Shown here: positions 1 to 5,503 of the stretch, piece after piece
Layout: each line of letters starts with the position of its first letter
Position numbering within the stretch: position 1 is the stretch's first letter
Notes under the pieces: model-generated
Told to the model about the DNA's origin: nothing
The model's database searches: none
The model's input: the letters and a program-made list of their open reading frames with translations, nothing else
Position numbers and translations under genes: made by a program
NCBI GenBank assembly: GCA_001995005.1
Contig: MDJN01000022.1
Location: 1-5,711, forward strand
Length of the DNA stretch: 5,711 bases
Origin: Candidatus Parepulonipiscium sp. PG-Nun2H_MBin03
GTDB lineage: Bacteria > Bacillota > Clostridia > Lachnospirales > Cellulosilyticaceae
Direction: 5' to 3'

Positions 1-626
1 AACAATTTAGCTCGCTTTCTACTGTGATTATAATCAATGAAAAATATGATAATACCCAAAGATTTGGTATACCAGATGATGAGTTTATCAGAGTAGATAA
101 AGTACCTATGACAAAATCTGAAGTAAGAGCAATAACTCTTTCAAAATTGCAACTTAATAACAACAGCATTATATATGATATAGGAGCGGGGACAGGCTCA
201 GTTAGCATTGAGCTAGCGTTAAATGCACCTGATGGAAAGGTATATGCAATAGAACAAAATGAAAATGCCATTACTGCAATTGGTGAAAATAAATTAATTT
301 TTCAAGCAGACAATATTGAGATAATCCATGGCATGGCACCAGAGGCTATGAAAGATTTGCCAGCACCGACACATGTCTTTGTGGGCGGTTCATTAGGAAA
401 GTTATCATATATAATAGCAGATGCATTGAAAAAAAATGTTAATACACGCTTTGTAGTAAATTGCGTTACGATGGAAACAGTAAATGAGGTAATGGAAATA
501 ATAAAAGAGTTTAAATTTACAGAAATCGTACAAGTGAATGTGTCAAAATCTAAAAAATTAGGAAATTATAATTTATTAGTTGCAAATAACCCAGTATTTA
601 TTATAACTTTTTCAGGGCAAAAATAA
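1..626 (+). CDS. cbiET: Bifunctional cobalt-precorrin methyltransferase/decarboxylase CbiET (CobL-like), 5'-truncated by the window
   Basis: The visible part is the CbiT domain, an S-adenosylmethionine-dependent enzyme that methylates C15 and decarboxylates the C12 acetate of cobalt-precorrin in cytoplasmic corrin-ring synthesis. Support comes from the linker GIPDDEFIRV, then VPMTKSEVRA, the SAM-binding loop DIGAGTGSVSIE (about 177-212), APEAMKDLPAP, FVGGSLGKL and a late VNCVTMETVNEV segment. A GTG at 24 could start a 200-residue CbiT-only protein, but it has no Shine-Dalgarno site. The frame is open to the left edge, reading QFSSLST then VIIIN, which resembles the end of a CbiE domain (C5 methyltransferase). 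I therefore infer a CbiE-CbiT fusion, as in CobL, with the CbiE domain outside the window. The stop is 17 nt before cobO. The CbiT assignment is secure; the fusion is likely but rests on a few residues. Confidence 0.88.
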   Translation, partial: QFSSLSTVIIINEKYDNTQRFGIPDDEFIRVDKVPMTKSEVRAITLSKLQLNNNSIIYDIGAGTGSVSIELALNAPDGKVYAIEQNENAITAIGENKLIFQADNIEIIHGMAPEAMKDLPAPTHVFVGGSLGKLSYIIADALKKNVNTRFVVNCVTMETVNEVMEIIKEFKFTEIVQVNVSKSKKLGNYNLLVANNPVFIITFSGQK

Positions 627-643
627 CATAGGGAGGCTTAAAC

Positions 644-1147
644 ATGATTCATATATACTGTGGAGATGGTAAAGGAAAAACAACTGCTTCAGTAGGGCTT
701 GCAGTTAGAGTGTTAGGTAGTGGAAAAAAAGTTTTATATACCCAATTTTTTAAAAGTGGAAATAGTTGTGAAATTAAATTGCTTAAAACTTTGGATAATT
801 TAACATATAGAAAAGCTGAGCAACACTTCGGTTTTTATAAAGATATGGATGATAAAACAAAAGAGTTGGCAAGACAATATTTTAGTAGCTTATTAGAAGA
901 TATAATAGAAATTGCCGAGGAGTTTGATTTAGTCGTGTTTGATGAGATTATATCAACTTATAATTACAATATGATAGATAAAGATAAGCTAAAAACATTT
1001 TTAACAAGTACTTGTGTTGAAGTGGTATTAACAGGAAGAAATCCGAGTGCAGAATTAGTGGAGATTGCAGATTATGTCTCTGAAATAAAAAAGATAAAGC
1101 ATCCATATGATAAAGGTATTTCAGCAAGGTATGGCATTGAGTTTTAA
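644..1147 (+). CDS. cobO: Cob(I)alamin / cob(I)yrinic acid a,c-diamide adenosyltransferase (CobO/BtuR/CobA type)
   Basis: This 167-residue protein belongs to the P-loop corrinoid adenosyltransferase family, which transfers the 5'-deoxyadenosyl group of ATP to Co(I) of cobyrinate diamide or salvaged corrinoids in the cytoplasm. It begins almost directly with the family's Walker A, GDGKGKTT (residues 7-14). A Walker B-like VVFDEI (Asp100, Glu101), the LTGRNPSAELVEIADYVSE segment and the C-terminal KGISARYGIEF all fit CobO. It is somewhat shorter than the roughly 170-200 residues typical of the family, lacking the N-terminal extension of enterobacterial BtuR, as many clostridial versions do. The ATG at 644 has a GGGAGG Shine-Dalgarno at 631-636 with 7-nt spacing. 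It lies 17 nt after cbiET, and the next gene's Shine-Dalgarno overlaps its stop, so it is an internal operon gene. Confidence 0.93.
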   Translation: MIHIYCGDGKGKTTASVGLAVRVLGSGKKVLYTQFFKSGNSCEIKLLKTLDNLTYRKAEQHFGFYKDMDDKTKELARQYFSSLLEDIIEIAEEFDLVVFDEIISTYNYNMIDKDKLKTFLTSTCVEVVLTGRNPSAELVEIADYVSEIKKIKHPYDKGISARYGIEF

Positions 1148-1158
1148 GGAGGAGAGCA

Positions 1159-2115
1159 ATGTTAGTAGACGATCTAAAAGGAAAGTATAGCTGGGATAAT
1201 CCGATAACTATACATCCTATACTAATTTCTGAAAATTCGACGTATTTTATAAAAGATACAAAAAATATTGCTGTTTTAAGATTGAGCCGATACGGATACC
1301 ATACGCTAGATGAAATTAATTCTGAGATGGAATGGTTAATACAGATTAATAAAACTACTGATATCATAGTACCAATACCTTTACTTGCAAATAATAAAAA
1401 GATAGTACAACAAATTACTATGTTAGATGGAAAGACATATAACTATGTAGTATTTAAGTATTTAGAAGGAAATGAAGTTAGCGTTTGCAATACACAGCAG
1501 ACGCTTTTATATTATCAAATGATAGGCAAAAATGTAGCAATGCTACATAATCAAGTAAGTATGTGGGAAGAGTCTAAAAATTTAGATAGAATAGCGTATA
1601 ATTTTAATAATACTATAGGGGAGAATGCAATATGGGGTAGGTGGCAAGACTTTGATAATGTAGATAAATTGGCTCAAAAAACAATCCAAAAAGCGTGCGA
1701 TATTATACAAAACAGATTACAAACATATGGCAAAACTAATTCAAACTGGGGTTTAATTCATTCTGATATTAGGCCTGCTAATATTTTGATTGATAACGAA
1801 AAAATAAAGATTATAGATTTTGATGATACTGGATTTGGTTGGTACTTAAGCGACCTGGCAGCATCAGTAAGCTTTATTGAACATACAGAAATAGCTCCTA
1901 AATTAATTAAAGAATGGATAAAAGGATATACTTGTATTAGAGAGTTAGACAATTATGACGAAATAGATACATTTATATTAATGCGTAGGTTGCAACTTAT
2001 GTCATGGCTTGCGAGCAGAAAAAATTCAGATCCTGTCAAAAATCTTTCTATTGGTTTCTTGGATGGAACAATGAAATTAACAAAACATTATATTGATTAT
2101 TATGGTAAAAAATAA
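1159..2115 (+). CDS. APH/SrkA-fold phosphotransferase (homoserine-kinase-II-like), substrate unknown
   Basis: A 318-residue protein of the aminoglycoside phosphotransferase/SrkA-like kinase superfamily (protein-kinase-like fold). Visible are an N-lobe with VLRLSRYGYH and a following acidic helix EINSEMEWL, the catalytic loop HSDIRPANIL (His201, Asp203 as probable catalytic base, Asn208 as metal ligand), and the metal-binding IIDFDDTGFGWYLSDLAA (Asp220). The last stretch closely resembles the SrkA-like branch of generic 'phosphotransferase family' proteins. The motifs look intact, so it should be an active small-molecule or protein kinase. A strong SD, AAGGAGGAG (1146-1154), overlaps the cobO stop and sets the ATG at 1159. 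Its place between cobO and cobT suggests a B12-related role. An L-threonine or aminopropanol kinase supplying the cobinamide side chain is one possibility, but this is inference. Homoserine kinase II, choline/ethanolamine kinase or a regulatory kinase remain alternatives. Confidence 0.85.
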   Translation: MLVDDLKGKYSWDNPITIHPILISENSTYFIKDTKNIAVLRLSRYGYHTLDEINSEMEWLIQINKTTDIIVPIPLLANNKKIVQQITMLDGKTYNYVVFKYLEGNEVSVCNTQQTLLYYQMIGKNVAMLHNQVSMWEESKNLDRIAYNFNNTIGENAIWGRWQDFDNVDKLAQKTIQKACDIIQNRLQTYGKTNSNWGLIHSDIRPANILIDNEKIKIIDFDDTGFGWYLSDLAASVSFIEHTEIAPKLIKEWIKGYTCIRELDNYDEIDTFILMRRLQLMSWLASRKNSDPVKNLSIGFLDGTMKLTKHYIDYYGKK

Positions 2116-2131
2116 TGAAGGATACAAAAAT

Positions 2132-2139
2132 AGGAGGGG
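2132..2139 (+). promoter_or_regulatory. Shine-Dalgarno site that fixes the cobT start
   Basis: AGGAGGGG sits 4-11 nt before the ATG at 2144 (6 nt after the AGGAGG core). An in-frame ATG at 2093 would add 17 residues but lies inside the 3' end of the kinase gene with no comparable site. The added residues (MIIMVKNNEGYKNRRGE) do not look like a CobT N-terminus. The 2144 start is therefore preferred. Confidence 0.8.
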
Positions 2140-2143
2140 CGAA

Positions 2144-3172
2144 ATGCAATTAAATGAAAAAGCAATGCAAATAGCAAAAGAGCGATGGAATAATCTTGCA
2201 ATACCATTAGATAGTTTGGGGAAAATGCAACAAAATGCAATAAAATTGGCAGGAATTTATGAAACAGATGATTTTATATTAGATAAATATGCAGTAGTTG
2301 TAATGTGTGGTGACAATGGGATAGTAGAAGAAGGGGTAACACAAACTGGACAAGTTGTAACTAAAATTGTGGCAGAAAACATGACTACAAATAAAGCTAC
2401 TATTGGTATTATGTCTGAGCAAATAGGAGCAGATGTATTTGTCGTAGATGTAGGTATAGCAACGGAGTATGATAATCAAAAGATTATAAATAAAAACGTG
2501 ATGAAAGGTACTAATAATTTTGCCAAAACACCTGCTATGACTAAACAACAAGTACAACAGGCAATGGATGTAGGAATAGATATGGTAAGAGAGCTAAAGA
2601 ATAAAGGCTATAAAATGATTGCAACAGGAGAAATGGGCATTGGCAATACAACTACAAGCAGTGCTATTACAGCTTGTATATTAAATAAAGATGCTGCAGT
2701 TGTTACAGGTTATGGTGCTGGGCTTACAAGTGATGCATTGAAACTTAAGATAGATTTAATAAATACTGCGATAGAGTATCATAAAGTTGACAAAAATGAT
2801 ATGATGGATATTTTATCTAAAGTAGGTGGGCTTGATATAGCGGCGATGGTAGGAATGTATTTAGGAGGTGCTAAATATAGAATACCTATTATAATAGATG
2901 GATTTATATCAGGTGTTGCAGCACTTGTGGCGATAAAAATGGATAGTCGGGTGCGAGATTTTATGTTTGCTAGCCATATGTCAATGGAGCCAGCAGCAAA
3001 AATGATATTAGAAGAGATAGATTTACCGGCTATGTTACACCTTGATATGAGATTGGGAGAAGGCACTGGTGCAGTGATGTCTTTAAATATTTTTACCATA
3101 GCAAATACAATATATAGAAACATGAGTGATTTTGATGATGCAAAAGTTGAAAAATATGTACGGCTTAAATAA
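2144..3172 (+). CDS. cobT: Nicotinate-nucleotide--dimethylbenzimidazole phosphoribosyltransferase (CobT)
   Basis: CobT transfers phosphoribose from nicotinate mononucleotide to a lower-ligand base such as 5,6-dimethylbenzimidazole, giving alpha-ribazole 5'-phosphate for CobS. The 342-residue length is close to the usual ~350. Family landmarks are the N-terminal PLDSLGKMQ region, the CGDNGIVEEGVTQTG segment (aligned with the DHGV..EGVS region of enterobacterial CobT), FVVDVGI, GEMGIGNTTTSSAI, VTGYGAGL, PIIIDGFISG, ASHMSMEPAA and the catalytic RLGEGTGA, where Glu306 corresponds to the family's general base. In the first landmark Asn follows Asp where the enterobacterial enzyme has His; I believe this is common in clostridial CobT. 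The true lower ligand cannot be read from the sequence. Translation starts at 2144, 28 nt after the kinase stop, behind a strong Shine-Dalgarno. Its 3' end overlaps the start of cobU. Confidence 0.95.
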   Translation: MQLNEKAMQIAKERWNNLAIPLDSLGKMQQNAIKLAGIYETDDFILDKYAVVVMCGDNGIVEEGVTQTGQVVTKIVAENMTTNKATIGIMSEQIGADVFVVDVGIATEYDNQKIINKNVMKGTNNFAKTPAMTKQQVQQAMDVGIDMVRELKNKGYKMIATGEMGIGNTTTSSAITACILNKDAAVVTGYGAGLTSDALKLKIDLINTAIEYHKVDKNDMMDILSKVGGLDIAAMVGMYLGGAKYRIPIIIDGFISGVAALVAIKMDSRVRDFMFASHMSMEPAAKMILEEIDLPAMLHLDMRLGEGTGAVMSLNIFTIANTIYRNMSDFDDAKVEKYVRLK

Positions 3173-3719
3173 TAAATTTATATTAGTAATAGGTGCAAGT
3201 GCAAGTGGAAAAAGTGAGTATGCTGAAAATTTATGCTTACATCTATCAAAAGGTAACAAATTATATATCGCAACAATGGAGCCATATGGCGATGATGCTA
3301 AATTTAGAATTGATAGGCACAGAAAATTGCGTAAAACAAAAGGGTTTGATACATTAGAAAAGTATACTAATTTAGGAGAGGTGAAAGCAACAGCATATGA
3401 TACAATATTATTAGAGTGTATGTCAACTTTATTAGCTAATGAAATGTTTATAACTAACGAGTATAAAAAAAATATTATACAGGGTATAGACAATTTTAAA
3501 ATGCAAGTGCCTAATTTAGTAATCATTAGCAATAACGTATTTACAGATGGAGTAAAGTATGAACAACAAACAGAAGCATATATAAAGGCTCTAGCGGAGA
3601 TAAACATAACGCTTGCACAAAAAGCAGACATAGTAATAGAAGTTATTTGTGGTATACCTATAGTCTTAAAAGGAGAAACAAATTATGAAGAGTCTTATAA
3701 TATCTTTTTCGATGTATAG
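3156..3719 (+). CDS. cobU: Adenosylcobinamide kinase / adenosylcobinamide-phosphate guanylyltransferase (CobU), with a divergent C-terminal motif
   Basis: CobU phosphorylates adenosylcobinamide and then transfers GMP to it, forming adenosylcobinamide-GDP in the nucleotide-loop pathway. From the ATG at 3156 it has 187 residues, near the family norm of ~180. It has a P-loop GASASGKS (13-20), YIATMEPYGDD, then RIDRHRKLR, whose His55 matches the histidine that carries the GMP intermediate in Salmonella CobU (His46). LLECMSTLLANEM fits the usual LLDCLTLWL..N region, and the end ADIVIEVICGIPIVLKG is typical. The normally conserved SNEVGxGIVP motif is lost: the aligned residues read SNNVFTDGVKYE (Asn127 for Glu, Phe129 for Gly). 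The start is uncertain: GTG 3126, TTG 3132, ATG 3135 and ATG 3138 are in frame, and none has a clear Shine-Dalgarno. All overlap the cobT end, suggesting coupled translation. It overlaps cobS by 35 nt. Confidence 0.85.
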   Translation: MYGLNNKFILVIGASASGKSEYAENLCLHLSKGNKLYIATMEPYGDDAKFRIDRHRKLRKTKGFDTLEKYTNLGEVKATAYDTILLECMSTLLANEMFITNEYKKNIIQGIDNFKMQVPNLVIISNNVFTDGVKYEQQTEAYIKALAEINITLAQKADIVIEVICGIPIVLKGETNYEESYNIFFDV

Positions 3720-4437
3720 CATAATCCCTATGCCACATTTTGAATGGACTAAAGATAATATGAAATATAGTTTAGCACTTTTACCTATAGTTGGCATAAT
3801 AATAGGGGTTATATGGCATTTTATGTATATAGTGTTGCAATCTTTTACACATGTTTTCTCATCAACAATGCTACTGTTGATTCCTATTATTATATCTGGT
3901 GGAATACATCTAGACGGTTTGATAGATACAAGTGACGCTATATTTTCGTATGGGGATACGCAAAAAAAGCTAGAAATACTAAAAGACCCACGTACAGGAG
4001 CATTTGGTGTAATTGGTGCTGTAGTATATTTCTTATGTTTATTCTCGATATATTACGAGATGTTACAAGTTGGTAAATTCATTGAATTTATGCCGTTTAC
4101 ATTTATGATAAGCCGTTCGATTGGTGCGTTGTGCCTGCTTAGTGTGCCAAAAGCAAAAACAACGGGGCTCGGAGCAACATTTTCTAATTCATCTGATATA
4201 ACTATAAGTAAAATAATATTAGCATGTTTTGTAGTATTTGGTTTTATCAAATACATTGGATTTAATGTAACAATATGTATTTTAATTATGTCAATATTAT
4301 CTATATTTTTAATTAGTTTTATATTTTATATTAAAAAGTGCTTTGGTGGCATTAATGGAGATTTAACAGGCTTTATCATAACAACAGTGGAGATGTTAGT
4401 CCCGCTTACTATAGTAATTGGAGGAAAATTTCTATGA
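3685..4437 (+). CDS. cobS: Adenosylcobinamide-GDP ribazoletransferase (cobalamin synthase CobS)
   Basis: CobS is the integral-membrane enzyme that joins adenosylcobinamide-GDP to alpha-ribazole (phosphate). The 250-residue length is typical. Diagnostic motifs are the N-terminal FSMYSIIPMP (family F.....RIP.P), the acidic metal-binding GGIHLDGLIDTSDA (72-85; Asp77, Asp81, Asp84), KDPRTGAFGVIG (from Lys100) and a late GGINGDLTGF. Hydrophobic stretches at about 29-51, 58-73, 108-128, 137-155, 172-192, 195-214 and 232-247 suggest six or seven membrane segments. The ATG at 3685 follows AAAGGAGA (3669-3676) at good spacing and lies inside the cobU 3' end (35-nt overlap). The stop overlaps the next ATG (ATGA at 4434-4437). 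Its position between two CobU-like genes places GDP-cobinamide supply next to its consumer. Confidence 0.95.
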   Translation: MKSLIISFSMYSIIPMPHFEWTKDNMKYSLALLPIVGIIIGVIWHFMYIVLQSFTHVFSSTMLLLIPIIISGGIHLDGLIDTSDAIFSYGDTQKKLEILKDPRTGAFGVIGAVVYFLCLFSIYYEMLQVGKFIEFMPFTFMISRSIGALCLLSVPKAKTTGLGATFSNSSDITISKIILACFVVFGFIKYIGFNVTICILIMSILSIFLISFIFYIKKCFGGINGDLTGFIITTVEMLVPLTIVIGGKFL

Positions 4438-4751
4438 TATTTATTACTGGAGGAAAATATCAGGGTAAGACTGAGTTTGCTAAAACTTTTGGATTAGAAG
4501 TAGTGGATAATCTTGAAGAACAAATTAAGCAGTGGTTACAAAATGATATAAATATAGATATAGAAGTAAATCAACTATTAAGTAAAAAAGATATTGTTAT
4601 AGTATGTGATGAGGTGGGGTGTGGTATTGTACCTATTGAAAAATCAGAACGAATATATAGAGAAGTGGTGGGAAGAACAGCTTGTATATTAGCAAAACAT
4701 GCAAGTGCCGTATATAAAGTAGATTGTGCAATTGCGAGGAGGCTTAAATGA
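4434..4751 (+). CDS. Short CobU-like protein (mini-CobU), possible partner or remnant of CobU
   Basis: A 105-residue protein related to CobU but a little over half its length. It has a P-loop GGKYQGKT (6-13) at the extreme N-terminus and a well-kept CobU C-terminal region: VCDEVGCGIVP (57-67, the SNEVGxGIVP motif with Asp for Asn), ERIYREVVGRT (72-82), then ILAKHASAVYKV and a terminal RRLK. Only about 45 residues separate P-loop and DEVG, against roughly 100 in full CobU, so the RxxxHR segment with the guanylylated histidine and the LLDCLT-like strand are absent. It should not act alone as a guanylyltransferase. GGAGG at 4420-4424 precedes its ATG, which overlaps the cobS stop; its own stop overlaps the cobC ATG. 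The open frame, good translation signals and intact motifs argue against a decaying pseudogene. It may complement the divergent CobU upstream (inference). Confidence 0.82.
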   Translation: MIFITGGKYQGKTEFAKTFGLEVVDNLEEQIKQWLQNDINIDIEVNQLLSKKDIVIVCDEVGCGIVPIEKSERIYREVVGRTACILAKHASAVYKVDCAIARRLK

Positions 4752-5290
4752 AAATATTTTTCATAAGACACCTTAAGACGCAAGGAAATCTTGAAAAAAG
4801 ATATATAGGTTCAACAGATGAAGATATATTAGCAGATCAAACTTTTTTAACTGATTTACCAGAAAACCCTACTAAAATATATGTAAGTCCTATGAAAAGA
4901 TGTATACAAACAGCAAAGTTAATATATAAGGATCATACATTAGAGATTGTAGAGGAGTTTAGAGAAATAGATTTTGGAGAGTTTGAGAATAAAACGTATG
5001 ATGATTTAAAAGATGACATTAATTATAGAAATTTTCTAGATGGGAAATCTTCGCCACCAAAAGGGGAAGAGGTGAGTGACTTTAAGCAAAGGTGTATAGC
5101 AGGATTTATGGATATAACTAAGCGTATAGATAACGATAGTATCATAGTAATAGTTTGTCACGGTGGTACGATTATGGCAATAATGGAGGCTCTAGAGGTT
5201 CAGCAAAAAAGTTTTTATTCGTATCAAATTAGTAATGGGGATATATTAGAAACTGAGTACAGAGATAAAAAAATCTATGTGCAAGGTTAA
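4748..5290 (+). CDS. cobC: Histidine phosphatase family protein, probable alpha-ribazole / cobalamin-5'-phosphate phosphatase (CobC-like)
   Basis: A 180-residue member of the phosphoglycerate-mutase-like histidine phosphatase branch. In a B12 operon this is most likely CobC, which removes the 5'-phosphate from alpha-ribazole phosphate or adenosylcobalamin phosphate. The N-terminus FIRHLKTQGN carries the phosphate-accepting His8 and Arg7, although the usual RHG is RHL here. It continues with RYIGSTDE, VSPMKRCIQTA (Arg51), EEFREIDFGEFE (Glu73 a probable proton donor) and the second catalytic histidine in VCHGGTIM (His138). There is no signal peptide, so it is cytoplasmic. A strong GAGGAGG (4736-4742) lies 5 nt before the ATG, and the ATG overlaps the mini-CobU stop (ATGA). 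Family and catalytic residues are clear; the exact substrate is inferred from the neighbours. Confidence 0.88.
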   Translation: MKIFFIRHLKTQGNLEKRYIGSTDEDILADQTFLTDLPENPTKIYVSPMKRCIQTAKLIYKDHTLEIVEEFREIDFGEFENKTYDDLKDDINYRNFLDGKSSPPKGEEVSDFKQRCIAGFMDITKRIDNDSIIVIVCHGGTIMAIMEALEVQQKSFYSYQISNGDILETEYRDKKIYVQG

Positions 5291-5292
5291 TC

Positions 5293-5321
5293 TAGACATA
5301 TGTGCAAGTTTATGGTTTAAT
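5293..5321 (+). promoter_or_regulatory. Possible sigma-A-type promoter before the Cys-rich small gene
   Basis: TAGACA (5293-5298) and TTTAAT (5316-5321) are 17 nt apart, and TGG immediately before the second gives an extended -10 shape. A second -10-like TATACT lies at 5321-5326. Transcription from here would start close to the Shine-Dalgarno at 5329, leaving an unusually short leader. Such matches are frequent by chance in AT-rich DNA, so read-through from cobC is at least as likely. Confidence 0.22.
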
Positions 5322-5328
5322 ATACTCT

Positions 5329-5337
5329 GGAGGTGAT
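5329..5337 (+). promoter_or_regulatory. Near-ideal Shine-Dalgarno for the 39-residue gene
   Basis: GGAGGTGAT matches nine consecutive bases of the canonical anti-SD complement AAGGAGGTGATC. The GGAGG core is 8 nt before the ATG at 5342. This is the longest such match in the window and the main reason to treat the short reading frame as a translated gene. Confidence 0.85.
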
Positions 5338-5341
5338 AAAT

Positions 5342-5461
5342 ATGAAAAATCCAAAATGCGTATGCAAAAATATATCTTGCGACCGTCATGGAGAATGTAA
5401 AGTCTGTCAAGATTTTCATAAAAATAAGGGAAATAAAACATCTTGTCAAAAAGATAAATAA
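5342..5461 (+). CDS. Small cysteine-rich protein, 39 residues, function unknown
   Basis: This reading frame of 39 codons plus TAA starts MKNPKCVCKN and ends SCQKDK. It has six cysteines (6, 8, 13, 19, 22, 35) and two histidines (16, 26), arranged C-x-C-x4-C-x5-C-x2-C, then H and a last C. Such spacing suggests metal binding (zinc, iron-sulfur or another thiophilic metal) rather than a random frame. It is lysine-rich with no signal peptide or membrane segment, so probably cytoplasmic. It resembles, from memory only, short Cys-rich hypothetical proteins in clostridial genomes; I know of no assigned function. It lies 51 nt after cobC and 6 nt before a terminator hairpin, so it may be the operon's last gene. 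Whether it serves B12 metabolism, for example cobalt handling, is unknown. A real gene is supported by the excellent Shine-Dalgarno and the non-random composition. Confidence 0.8.
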   Translation: MKNPKCVCKNISCDRHGECKVCQDFHKNKGNKTSCQKDK

Positions 5462-5467
5462 TCAAAC

Positions 5468-5500
5468 TAAAGGTACTACTAAATTTGCGTAGTACCTTTA
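5468..5500 (+). terminator. Bidirectional Rho-independent terminator between convergent genes
   Basis: TAAAGGTACTAC (5468-5479) and its exact reverse complement GTAGTACCTTTA (5489-5500) form a perfect 12-bp stem around a 9-nt loop. On the plus strand the stem is followed by ATTTTAATCT. On the minus strand, reading the other way, it is followed by GTTTGATTATTTATC. Both tails are T-rich but interrupted. It begins 6 nt after the Cys-rich gene's stop and ends 3 nt from the stop of the convergent minus-strand gene, so it is placed to end both transcripts. Confidence 0.85.
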
Positions 5501-5503
5501 ATT

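Noticed and set aside
948..1367. Minus-strand frame of 139 codons opposite cobO and the kinase
   Set aside because: Antisense to two genes with intact family motifs, no recognisable domain, and low-complexity hydrophobic composition.
2093..2143. N-terminal extension of CobT from the ATG at 2093
   Set aside because: It overlaps the kinase 3' end, has no Shine-Dalgarno, and the ATG at 2144 has an excellent one.
2779..3123. Minus-strand frame of 114 codons opposite cobT
   Set aside because: Wholly antisense to the conserved catalytic half of CobT; no independent motif.
3083..3631. Long minus-strand frame (182 codons) opposite the cobT/cobU junction
   Set aside because: It lies antisense to clearly conserved CobT and CobU coding sequence, shows no recognisable domain, and its hydrophobic, Ser/Ile/Phe-rich composition is what the complement of AT-rich coding DNA gives.
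4434..4751. Mini-CobU as a pseudogene fragment of cobU
   Set aside because: The frame is intact with its own strong ribosome-binding site, precise ATGA overlaps on both sides and conserved motifs at both ends; a compact paralogue fits better.
5291..5341. Possible cobalamin riboswitch or regulatory RNA in the gap after cobC
   Set aside because: Only 51 nt long, no B12-box-like segment or substantial stem; far too short for a cobalamin riboswitch. None was seen elsewhere in the window either.
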